The translations under genes and the position numbers were made by a program. Under the pieces are notes generated by a model, which was given only the letters and a program-made list of their open reading frames with translations, made no database searches and was not told where the DNA came from. 64,000 bases of DNA, taken from NCBI RefSeq assembly GCF_000518485.1, contig NZ_JADR01000008.1:1-64000 (forward strand). The letters run 5' to 3'. This DNA is from Olleya marilimosa CAM030 (GTDB lineage Bacteria; Bacteroidota; Bacteroidia; Flavobacteriales; Flavobacteriaceae). This document shows positions 46,800-54,058 of the stretch, piece by piece. The stretch's first letter is position 1. Each line of letters starts with the position of its first letter.

Positions 46800-47678
46800 T
46801 TATTCTTTCCTTTTTATGCGTTTAAGCCTTTTACGTTCTTTTCTCTGAGCAGCTGTTTCTGCAATGTTAAAGGTTATTGGCAAACCGTAAGGAACGTTTA
46901 CTGCCTTACCTTTTTGCATTCCTGGTGATTCTAGTTGAGGTAAAAGATTTATTACCCTTTTTGCTTCTTTTTCTAAAGCAGGATGTGGCGCTCTAGTTAA
47001 GATGTCTACAACTTTGCCTTTTTTGTCTATCTTAAAACCAACATATATTCTGATAACTCCAGAAGGCAAATTAAGTGTAGATGCTAAGTTAGTATTAAAA
47101 TTTTGTAGCACATGTTTACCAATAGCATTGCTCATACATTTTCTTGCTGCTTCTTGGAGTAAACTTGGAGCGCAACCTGGATATACAGGTACTTGTTCTA
47201 CTAAAGAAAACGGAACATCTTTAGGTATGTAGTTTTTTATTGGTATAATGGTACTATCTGCTCTATTTATTTTAAAACCTAGGAGTAGATTTTTATAATC
47301 GGCAACTCCATTATCATATTTGTCTAATACAGGTAATACTTTAGGAAAGCTATCCTCAAGATAATTTAATTCATTTTTTAAACTGTCCATATAAATTTGA
47401 AATCCAGACATTTTTTTTATTAAATCTCCTTCTTCATTAAAAAATATATTGGCAGATAGGTCTAGTGTATCTTTTTTTGAATAACGAATTATTTTAGTTT
47501 TTATACTTTTTGTTAATGAAGAATCTATGAATTGTAAAACCTTATTTTCAAAACATAACTCTAAATCCTCTGCACTCTGGCAACCAGGGAATATTGCTTT
47601 TTCGCGATTATATTCAGGTTTTGATTGGCTAAATGCAAAACTTGAAAATAAAAATAACCATAAATAGATATATTTCAT
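46800..47678 (-). CDS. TonB C-terminal-like secreted protein
   Basis: A 292-residue protein with a signal peptide (LFLFSSFAFSQ) and, near the C terminus (about 205-275), a TonB-C-like fold: VIRIYVGFKIDKKGKVVDI, ALEKEAKRVINLLPQL, NVPYGLPITFNI. Two PGC segments (IFPGCQSAEDLELCFENKV at the start, VYPGCAPSLLQEAARKCMS in the middle) look like related Cys-bearing units. True TonB has an N-terminal membrane anchor; this has only a cleavable signal, so energy transduction is doubtful. It starts 9 nt after the thyA stop. Confidence 0.8.
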   Translation of the reverse strand: MKYIYLWLFLFSSFAFSQSKPEYNREKAIFPGCQSAEDLELCFENKVLQFIDSSLTKSIKTKIIRYSKKDTLDLSANIFFNEEGDLIKKMSGFQIYMDSLKNELNYLEDSFPKVLPVLDKYDNGVADYKNLLLGFKINRADSTIIPIKNYIPKDVPFSLVEQVPVYPGCAPSLLQEAARKCMSNAIGKHVLQNFNTNLASTLNLPSGVIRIYVGFKIDKKGKVVDILTRAPHPALEKEAKRVINLLPQLESPGMQKGKAVNVPYGLPITFNIAETAAQRKERKRLKRIKRKE

Positions 47679-47687
47679 TTGATAGAT

Positions 47688-48512
47688 TTATACTGCTACA
47701 GCACCTTTTATGTGTGGATGTGGATTATAATTTTCTAAGGTGAAATCTTCAAATTTAAAGTCAAAAATATCTTTAACATCAGGGTTAATTTTCATTGTTG
47801 GTAATGGTCTTATGTCTCTAGAAAGTTGTAATTCTAATTGTTCAAAATGATTGCTATAAATATGTGCATCTCCAAAGGTGTGAATAAAATCACCTGCTTC
47901 ATAACCACAAACTTGAGCCATCATCATAGTAAATAAAGCATAAGAAGCAATATTAAAAGGAACACCTAAAAAAGTATCAGCACTACGTTGGTATAATTGA
48001 CACGAAAGCTTACCATCTGCTACATAAAACTGAAAGAAAGCATGACAAGGTGGTAATGCAGCTTTACCGTTGGCAACGTTTTCTGAAAAACTTTTTGAGT
48101 TGTCTGGTAATACTGAAGGATTCCAAGCCGAGACTAACATGCGTCTACTATCTGGATTGTGTTTTAAGCTATGTATAACATCTTTAATTTGGTCAATTTC
48201 ATCACTATTCCAATTTCTCCATTGGTGTCCATAAACAGGTCCTAAATCTCCGTTTTCATCAGCCCAATCATTCCATATTTTAACTCCATTATCTGTTAAA
48301 TACTTAATGTTTGTATCGCCTTTTAAAAACCATAATAACTCATAAATAATGGATTTTAAATGCAATTTTTTAGTGGTTACCATTGGAAAACCTTCACTTA
48401 AATCAAAACGCATTTGATAGCCAAAAACACTTTTTGTGCCTGTTCCTGTACGATCTCCTTTTACGTTTCCGTGTTCTAATATATGTTGTACTAGGTCGTG
48501 GTATTGTTTCAT
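47688..48512 (-). CDS. thyA: Thymidylate synthase
   Basis: A 274-residue ThyA that methylates dUMP with methylene-tetrahydrofolate and releases dihydrofolate, the substrate of the DHFR nearby. The catalytic Cys lies in [34 protein letters not shown] and [20 protein letters not shown] are standard. It is followed 9 nt later by the TonB-like gene. The DHFR fusion is in the same orientation further along but separated by the opposite-strand CBM48 gene. Confidence 0.98.
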   Translation of the reverse strand: MKQYHDLVQHILEHGNVKGDRTGTGTKSVFGYQMRFDLSEGFPMVTTKKLHLKSIIYELLWFLKGDTNIKYLTDNGVKIWNDWADENGDLGPVYGHQWRNWNSDEIDQIKDVIHSLKHNPDSRRMLVSAWNPSVLPDNSKSFSENVANGKAALPPCHAFFQFYVADGKLSCQLYQRSADTFLGVPFNIASYALFTMMMAQVCGYEAGDFIHTFGDAHIYSNHFEQLELQLSRDIRPLPTMKINPDVKDIFDFKFEDFTLENYNPHPHIKGAVAV

Positions 48513-48542
48513 TTTATTAAGTTTTCAAGAATTTAAAAGTAT

Positions 48543-48573
48543 AAAAAAGGGTTAACATTAAAATGTCAACCCT
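48543..48573 (-). terminator. Terminator downstream of the nucleoside transporter gene
   Basis: A 12-nt stem with one mismatch (48548-48559 with 48562-48573, AGGGTTAACATT/AATGTCAACCCT) is followed on the minus strand by a T-run (A-run at 48543-48548). It also lies just upstream of thyA. Confidence 0.75.
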
Positions 48574-48602
48574 AAATTATATATGAAAAGTTATTAACTA
48601 CT

Positions 48603-50288
48603 TTATCCAATAATCATACCTGCAATGGTTGCGGATATTAGAGATGCTATTGTACCACCTAGTAATGCTTTCATACCAAATTTAGATAACGTTTTACGTT
48701 GTCCTGGAGCTAATGATCCAATACCTCCAATTTGAATACCAATAGATGCAAAGTTAGCAAAACCACAAAGCATATAGGTTGCCATAATTATGGATTTTTC
48801 ATAGGTCAAATGTGTTGCTTTGGCTACGTCTTTTAGTTCTGCTAATTGGATGTATCCAACAAATTCACTAGCAGCTAACTTAATACCTAATAGCTGTCCC
48901 ATAAGTGCCATATCTGTTTTAGCAACACCAATTAACCACATTAATGGTGCAAATATGTAACCCAAAATAAGTTCTAGTGATAATGCTTTATAGCTTGTGT
49001 TATTTTCTACCCAGTCATTTAGTGTTGTAACATCTCCAACCCATCCTAAAATACCGTTTACCATAGCTATAAATGCAACAAATACTAATAGCATTGCGCC
49101 AACGTTAACAGCAAGTTTTAATCCTTCTGTAGTTCCGTTTGCTATCGCGTCTAATATGTTAGATCCTATTTTGTCTTGAGATACTTCTACGTCTGTGTTT
49201 ACTTCTTCTGTTTGTGGAAATAGTATTTTTGAGATTACAATTGCTCCTGGAGCTGCCATTACAGATGCTGCTAATAAGTGCTTAGCATAAAATAATCTTA
49301 AAGCTTCATCATCACCTCCTAAAAACCCAATATAAGCAGCAAGTACTGCTCCTGCAACGGTTGCCATACCACCAATCATAACTAAAAGCATTTCTGATTT
49401 AGTCATTTTTTCTAGGTATGCTTTTATAAGTAAAGGTGCTTCGGTTTGACCTAAAAAGATATTTCCCGCTACGCTTAAGCTTTCTGCACCAGATATTTTA
49501 AGTGCTTTAGATAATAACCAAGCCATAGCTTTTACTACACGTTGGATTATCCCTAAATAAAATAATAATGATGTTAATGCAGAGAAGAAAATGATTGTTG
49601 GTAATACTTGAAAAGCAAAAATAAATCCAAAGGTATCCATGTCTACCACTAAGCCTTCAAATAAAAACTTGCTACCTGCTCTAGTAAAATCTAATACACT
49701 TATAAATAAACCACCTACAAACTCGAAAGCAGTTTTAATAAATTCAACTTTTAAAACACCAATAGCTATTAATAGTTGGAAGGCTAATCCTATACCAACA
49801 ATTTTCCAATCGATTGCTTTACGGTTACTACTAAATAAAAACGAGATAAAAATTAGGGCTACCATCCCTAAGGCTCCTCTCCATAAACTATTAAAAGAAA
49901 AACCTTTGCTTGGTATTATTTTATTAGCTTCTGAAACCGCTAATTGAGCAGCTGTTTTTTCTTTTATTTTAAAAGAATATATGTTTTTATTTTCTTTAAA
50001 GATTAAGGTTGAATCTGTTAATGTTTGGACTTTAAGACGTTTTGAGACATCTGAAGGTGTGTCATAATAAAACACTAAAACATTTTTTTGAAACAAGTAA
50101 TCTCCTGATAAATTGTTGTGTTTAAAAATACCGTCTTTAAGTGTTAAGATGTCATTTTTAGAAAGGAAGCTAGTTGAGTCTAGTTTGGTTTTGCTTGCTT
50201 CGAGTTGCCAATCTTTTTCAATATCCTGAGCAAAAATAGATGTAATACTTATTAGGGTCGCTACAATAGCAAGTGCAAAATGTTTCAT
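48603..50288 (-). CDS. NupC-type concentrative nucleoside transporter with periplasmic N-terminal domain
   Basis: A 561-residue protein. A signal peptide (to about residue 20) and a beta-rich lipocalin-like segment (about 22-115: DWQLEASKTKLDSTSFLS, LVFYYDTPS) precede a CNT transporter of about ten helices (about 130-561). CNT motifs include GNIFLGQTEAPLLIKAY, AYIGFLGGDDEA and CGFANFASIGIQIGG. CNT proteins import nucleosides with H+ or Na+. The extra domain is absent from E. coli NupC (about 400 residues). It follows the bifunctional nuclease by 10 nt, and the nearby thyA and DHFR suit nucleoside salvage. Confidence 0.93.
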   Translation of the reverse strand: MKHFALAIVATLISITSIFAQDIEKDWQLEASKTKLDSTSFLSKNDILTLKDGIFKHNNLSGDYLFQKNVLVFYYDTPSDVSKRLKVQTLTDSTLIFKENKNIYSFKIKEKTAAQLAVSEANKIIPSKGFSFNSLWRGALGMVALIFISFLFSSNRKAIDWKIVGIGLAFQLLIAIGVLKVEFIKTAFEFVGGLFISVLDFTRAGSKFLFEGLVVDMDTFGFIFAFQVLPTIIFFSALTSLLFYLGIIQRVVKAMAWLLSKALKISGAESLSVAGNIFLGQTEAPLLIKAYLEKMTKSEMLLVMIGGMATVAGAVLAAYIGFLGGDDEALRLFYAKHLLAASVMAAPGAIVISKILFPQTEEVNTDVEVSQDKIGSNILDAIANGTTEGLKLAVNVGAMLLVFVAFIAMVNGILGWVGDVTTLNDWVENNTSYKALSLELILGYIFAPLMWLIGVAKTDMALMGQLLGIKLAASEFVGYIQLAELKDVAKATHLTYEKSIIMATYMLCGFANFASIGIQIGGIGSLAPGQRKTLSKFGMKALLGGTIASLISATIAGMIIG

Positions 50289-50298
50289 TGTAAAGGAA

Positions 50299-50907
50299 TT
50301 ATCGTTTAGAGATTTCGTCTCTTATTTTAGCTGCTTTTTCGTAATCTTCGTTAGTTACAGCTTCGTCTAGTAGATTGTGTAATTCTTCTACTGTTTTGGA
50401 AAAATAATCGTCTTGAGAAGGTTCTAGTTCTATATCCTCGTTAAGGATGTCTTCAATTAAAATGTTGTCAGGATCTTCTTCTTTAGTTGGATCTACTTTT
50501 AAGTAAATTCCAGCTTTGTCTAATATGTTTTTATAAGTAAAAATTGGCGCATCAAAACGTAAAGCTAAAGCTATTGCATCACTGGTTCTGGCATCAATTA
50601 TTTCTTCAATATTATCGCGTTCGCAAATTAAAGAGGAGTAGAAGACACCATCCACCAATTTATGAATAATTACTTGTTTGACAACAATATCAAATCGGTC
50701 AGAAAAGTTTTTAAATAAATCGTGGGTTAATGGTCTTGGTGGTCGTATTTCTTTTTCTAAGGCTATAGCAATGGATTGCGCTTCAAAAGCACCAATAACA
50801 ATAGGTAGTTTTCGGTCGCCATCTAATTCGTTTAAAATTAGTGCGTAAGCGCCATTTTGTGTTTGGCTATACGATATACCTTTTATATTTAATCGGACTA
50901 AACTCAT
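50299..50907 (-). CDS. Bifunctional nuclease domain protein with UVR motif
   Basis: A 202-residue protein. The DUF151 (bifunctional nuclease) domain covers about 1-140: LPIVIGAFEAQSIAIALE, RPLTHDLFKNF, DARTSDAIALALRF. A UVR motif follows at the C terminus (about 168-200: LHNLLDEAVTNEDYEKAAKIRDE). Plant homologues have RNase and DNase activity; the bacterial role is unknown, and the UVR motif suggests protein-protein contact, as in UvrB/UvrC or Clp regulators. It is co-directional with etfA and the transporter gene, and its leader contains a long hairpin. Confidence 0.93.
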   Translation of the reverse strand: MSLVRLNIKGISYSQTQNGAYALILNELDGDRKLPIVIGAFEAQSIAIALEKEIRPPRPLTHDLFKNFSDRFDIVVKQVIIHKLVDGVFYSSLICERDNIEEIIDARTSDAIALALRFDAPIFTYKNILDKAGIYLKVDPTKEEDPDNILIEDILNEDIELEPSQDDYFSKTVEELHNLLDEAVTNEDYEKAAKIRDEISKR

Positions 50908-50920
50908 AGTATTTAAAAAG

Positions 50921-50995
50921 CAAAGAACTGCTTAAATTAGGACTTTACCAAACTACATTACGCAGTTTTTTGTACATAATTTAAACAGTCCTTTG
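50921..50995 (-). other. Long imperfect hairpin in the leader of the nuclease gene
   Basis: Arms 50921-50939 and 50977-50995 (19 nt each) are inverted with two differences, both of which become G-U pairs in RNA made from the minus strand. The 37-nt loop has a further AAACT/AGTTT stem. On the minus strand it is followed by CTTTTT and then the nuclease ATG about 14 nt later. It may end etfBA transcripts or control the nuclease gene. Confidence 0.65.
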
Positions 50996-51021
50996 TTAAT
51001 AGAACTTAAATTTATAAAAAA

Positions 51022-51984
51022 TTATGCGTTTGCTGCTTTAAACGCTTTTAATTTTTCAATTAGTTGTGGTACAACTTCAAAAGCATCTCCAACAACACCA
51101 TAATCTGCTGCTTTAAAGAAAGGTGCTTCTGGATCTGTATTTACTACAACTTTTACTTTTGAGGCATTAATACCAGCTAAGTGTTGTATTGCTCCAGAGA
51201 TTCCGATTGCAATATATAGGTTAGACGCTACAGGTTTTCCTGTTTGTCCAACGTGTTCACTATGAGGTCTCCATCCTAAATCAGATACTGGTTTAGAGCA
51301 AGCTGTTGCTGCACCTAAAACATCTGCTAACTCTTCAATCATTCCCCAGTTTTCTGGTCCTTTCATTCCACGTCCTGCAGATACTACAATTTCTGCATCA
51401 GCTATGGTAACTTTATCTGTTGCTTTATCAACAGACTCAACAGTTACACCTGAAGCAGGTAGGCTAGGCGCAAAATCTTCAGCTGTAGCTGCACCATTGT
51501 TTTCTACCAATCCAAAAGAATTGTTAGATACACCAACAATTTTAACATCTGTATCAATTGTTGTTAAATTGAATGCCTTATTTGTAAAAGCTGTACGTTT
51601 TACTGTAAAGGGAGATGTTGAGGTTGGTAATTCCATAACGTTAGAGGCATATCCTGCTTCTAAACCTACAGATAATATAGGTGCTAAATATTTACTATCT
51701 GCACTTTGACTTAATATTACAACTTTAGTCCCTTCGTTTTTTGCTGCTTGAGCAATTGCCGAAGCATATGATTTTGCATTAAAATTATTTAAAGTAGCAT
51801 CAGATACTTTTAACACTTTATCTACTCCGTATTTTCCTAATTCTGAAACATCATTGGCATTAACTGCAACAGCTGTAACTGTCGTACCTAATTGGTCAGC
51901 TACTGCTTTGGCGTAAGATGCAACTTCAAAAGCTGTTTTTTTAAAGGTTCCGTTTTCTGATTCTGTATATACTAAAACTGACAT
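51022..51984 (-). CDS. etfA: Electron transfer flavoprotein subunit alpha
   Basis: A 320-residue EtfA/FixB. The C-terminal FAD domain has VSAGRGMKGPENWGMIEELA, GWRPHSEHVGQTGKPVA and LYIAIGISGAIQHLAG. With EtfB it moves electrons from acyl-CoA dehydrogenases to the respiratory chain. It follows etfB by 29 nt in the usual beta-then-alpha order. It lacks the N-terminal ferredoxin-like additions of some FixB proteins, so a fatty-acid or amino-acid oxidation role is more likely than nitrogen fixation. Confidence 0.97.
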   Translation of the reverse strand: MSVLVYTESENGTFKKTAFEVASYAKAVADQLGTTVTAVAVNANDVSELGKYGVDKVLKVSDATLNNFNAKSYASAIAQAAKNEGTKVVILSQSADSKYLAPILSVGLEAGYASNVMELPTSTSPFTVKRTAFTNKAFNLTTIDTDVKIVGVSNNSFGLVENNGAATAEDFAPSLPASGVTVESVDKATDKVTIADAEIVVSAGRGMKGPENWGMIEELADVLGAATACSKPVSDLGWRPHSEHVGQTGKPVASNLYIAIGISGAIQHLAGINASKVKVVVNTDPEAPFFKAADYGVVGDAFEVVPQLIEKLKAFKAANA

Positions 51985-52013
51985 GTTTTTTTTGTTTTAA
52001 GATTAATAACTGA

Positions 52014-52760
52014 TTAAATGACTTTAGCTTCGTTGTGAAGTAAGTTAATTAATTCATCTAAATTATCTGGTGACACTAAAGTTACAGCGCCTTTAGGTGC
52101 TGGTTTTTCAAACTTAACAGAAGCTGTTTCAACTGAAGCACCTGTAGGTTCTAAAACATTTAATGGTTTTTGACGTGCTTGCATAATCCCTCTCATGTTT
52201 GGAATACGTAAATCACTTTCTTCAACCAATCCTTTTTGCCCACCAATAACTAAAGGTAAGGTAGTAGATACGGTTTCTTTACCACCATCGATTTCTCTTA
52301 TAGCTTTTGCGTTAGTACCATCTACTTCTAAGCTAATACAATTAGTTACAAAGTTAGCGTCAACCATTTCTGCAATCATACCAGGAACCATTCCTCCATT
52401 ATAATCAATAGATTCACGACCAGCAATTACTAAATCATAAGCACCATCTTTAACAACTTTAGCTATTTCTTTAGCGACTTGGTATCCATCTTTAGCTTCT
52501 GTATTAACTCTTATTGCAGTATCTGCACCAATAGCTAATGCTTTACGTAAAGTAGGTTCTGTTTCAGGACCTCCAACATTTACGACATCTACAGATGCAC
52601 CTTGCTTTTCTTTAAACCACATAGCACGTGTTAAACCAAATTCGTCATTTGGATTAATTACAAATTGTACTCCATTTGTGTCAAATTTTGAATCTCCATC
52701 TGTAAAATTAATTTTTGATGTCGTATCTGGTACATGACTAATACACACTAAAATTTTCAT
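52014..52760 (-). CDS. etfB: Electron transfer flavoprotein subunit beta
   Basis: A 248-residue EtfB/FixA. Recognisable segments are KILVCISHVPDTTSKI, VINPNDEFGLTRA, DLVIAGRESIDYNGGMVPGMIAE and the AMP-binding loop. It forms the ETF heterodimer with EtfA. It is divergent from pdhB; the 242-bp region between them holds three inverted repeats that could be operators controlling both units. Confidence 0.97.
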   Translation of the reverse strand: MKILVCISHVPDTTSKINFTDGDSKFDTNGVQFVINPNDEFGLTRAMWFKEKQGASVDVVNVGGPETEPTLRKALAIGADTAIRVNTEAKDGYQVAKEIAKVVKDGAYDLVIAGRESIDYNGGMVPGMIAEMVDANFVTNCISLEVDGTNAKAIREIDGGKETVSTTLPLVIGGQKGLVEESDLRIPNMRGIMQARQKPLNVLEPTGASVETASVKFEKPAPKGAVTLVSPDNLDELINLLHNEAKVI

Positions 52761-52801
52761 ATTTTTTTGTTTTTTATAAGTTCTGTTACGTTAGATGTAA
52801 T

Positions 52802-52821
52802 TAACTATAACGATATAGTTA
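52802..52821. promoter_or_regulatory. Inverted repeat upstream of etfB (dyad 1)
   Basis: TAACTATA (52802-52809), ACGA, TATAGTTA (52814-52821), 8-bp arms. It lies 41-61 bp before the etfB start codon and could overlap its promoter. Candidate operator. Confidence 0.5.
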
Positions 52822-52849
52822 GTCTAACCTTAATATAAATTTTCAACAA

Positions 52850-52876
52850 ATTTAAGCGTTAAAAATGCGCTTAAAT
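52850..52876. promoter_or_regulatory. Inverted repeat upstream of etfB (dyad 2)
   Basis: ATTTAAGCG (52850-52858) and CGCTTAAAT (52868-52876), 9-bp perfect arms around 9 nt. No T-run follows closely. It could be an operator or an RNA hairpin at the start of the etfB leader. Confidence 0.5.
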
Positions 52877-52914
52877 CTTACGGATACGAAGATAATTATT
52901 TTATTTCGAAAAAA

Positions 52915-52932
52915 TACTATGCATGCATAGTA
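52915..52932. promoter_or_regulatory. Perfect 18-bp palindrome between etfB and pdhB
   Basis: TACTATGCATGCATAGTA is identical on both strands. Its form (two adjoining half-sites, TACTATGCA) is that of an operator for a dimeric repressor such as a TetR or MarR protein. It lies about 43 bp upstream of the pdhB -7 box and 155 bp upstream of etfB. The regulator is not in the window. Confidence 0.7.
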
Positions 52933-52974
52933 AATTTTAAATAATTCTTTAGTCTAAAGTTTTTCATTTATTGT

Positions 52975-52982
52975 TATTTTTG
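52975..52982 (+). promoter_or_regulatory. Candidate -7 box for pdhB
   Basis: TATTTTTG fits TAnnTTTG and lies 20 nt before the pdhB ATG. No clear TTG -33 box is found at 17-23 nt, so activation may be needed or the call may be wrong. Confidence 0.45.
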
Positions 52983-53002
52983 CTTTTCAAATTATTATTT
53001 AG

Positions 53003-53980
53003 ATGAAGACAATTCAATTTAGAGAAGCTATTTGCGAAGCCATGAGCGAAGAAATGCGTAGAGATGAAAGCATTTTTTTAATGGGAGAAGAAGTAGCAGA
53101 ATATAATGGTGCTTACAAGGCATCAAAAGGGATGTTAGACGAGTTTGGTGCAAAACGTGTAATTGATACACCAATTGCCGAACTTGGATTTGCTGGTATA
53201 GCTATTGGATCTACCATGACTGGTAACAGACCGATTGTAGAGTATATGACTTTTAACTTCTCTTTAGTTGGTATTGACCAAATTATTAATAATGCAGCTA
53301 AAATTAGACAAATGTCTGGTGGTCAATTTAATTGCCCAATAGTATTTAGAGGTCCTACTGCAAGTGCAGGACAATTAGCAGCAACACACTCTCAAGCTTT
53401 TGAAAACTGGTTTGCAAACACACCAGGATTAAAAGTAGTCGTGCCATCTAACCCTTATGACGCAAAAGGTTTATTAAAATCGGCTATACGTGATAACGAT
53501 CCTGTGATCTTTATGGAAAGTGAGCAAATGTATGGAGATAAAGGTGAAGTGCCAGAAGGAGAATATACAATACCTTTAGGAGTTGCCGAAATAAAAAGAG
53601 AAGGTACAGACGTAACTATCGTATCTTTTGGTAAGATTATCAAAGAAGCTTATATCGCAGCAGACCAGCTAGCTAAAGAAGGTATATCATGTGAGATTAT
53701 CGATTTACGTACAGTACGTCCAATGGATAGAGATGCTATATTAACATCAGTTAAAAAAACTAACCGTTTAATTGTTTTAGAAGAAGCTTGGCCTTTTGGT
53801 AACGTAGCTACTGAAATTACATACCTAGTACAAAGCGAGGCATTTGATTACTTAGATGCACCAGTTATAAAAATTAATACAGCAGATACACCTGCGCCTT
53901 ACTCTCCAGTATTGTTAGCAGAGTGGTTACCAGACCATAAAGATGTGATCACTGCTGTTAAAAAAGTAATGTATAAATAA
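53003..53980 (+). CDS. pdhB: Pyruvate dehydrogenase E1 component, beta subunit
   Basis: A 325-residue E1-beta: TIQFREAICEAMSEEMRRDE, EEVAEYNGAYKASKGM, DTPIAELGFAGIAIG, PIVFRGPTASAGQLAATHSQ and IIDLRTVRPMDRDAI are typical. With E1-alpha it decarboxylates pyruvate using thiamine diphosphate. The alpha and E2 genes are not nearby, which is usual in Flavobacteriaceae, where pdhB is separate. It ends at a terminator before the DUF5686 gene. Confidence 0.95.
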   Translation: MKTIQFREAICEAMSEEMRRDESIFLMGEEVAEYNGAYKASKGMLDEFGAKRVIDTPIAELGFAGIAIGSTMTGNRPIVEYMTFNFSLVGIDQIINNAAKIRQMSGGQFNCPIVFRGPTASAGQLAATHSQAFENWFANTPGLKVVVPSNPYDAKGLLKSAIRDNDPVIFMESEQMYGDKGEVPEGEYTIPLGVAEIKREGTDVTIVSFGKIIKEAYIAADQLAKEGISCEIIDLRTVRPMDRDAILTSVKKTNRLIVLEEAWPFGNVATEITYLVQSEAFDYLDAPVIKINTADTPAPYSPVLLAEWLPDHKDVITAVKKVMYK

Positions 53981-54002
53981 AAAAATAGTACTTTAGATTT
54001 AT

Positions 54003-54045
54003 CAAAAGCTTCATTAGCACGATTGTTGATGAAGCTTTTTGTATT
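54003..54045 (+). terminator. Terminator downstream of pdhB
   Basis: AAAAGCTTCAT (54004-54014) pairs with ATGAAGCTTTT (54029-54039), loop 14 nt, then a short T-rich tail. The DUF5686 start codon lies only 20 nt beyond. Confidence 0.7.
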
Positions 54046-54058
54046 AAATAACCACATA

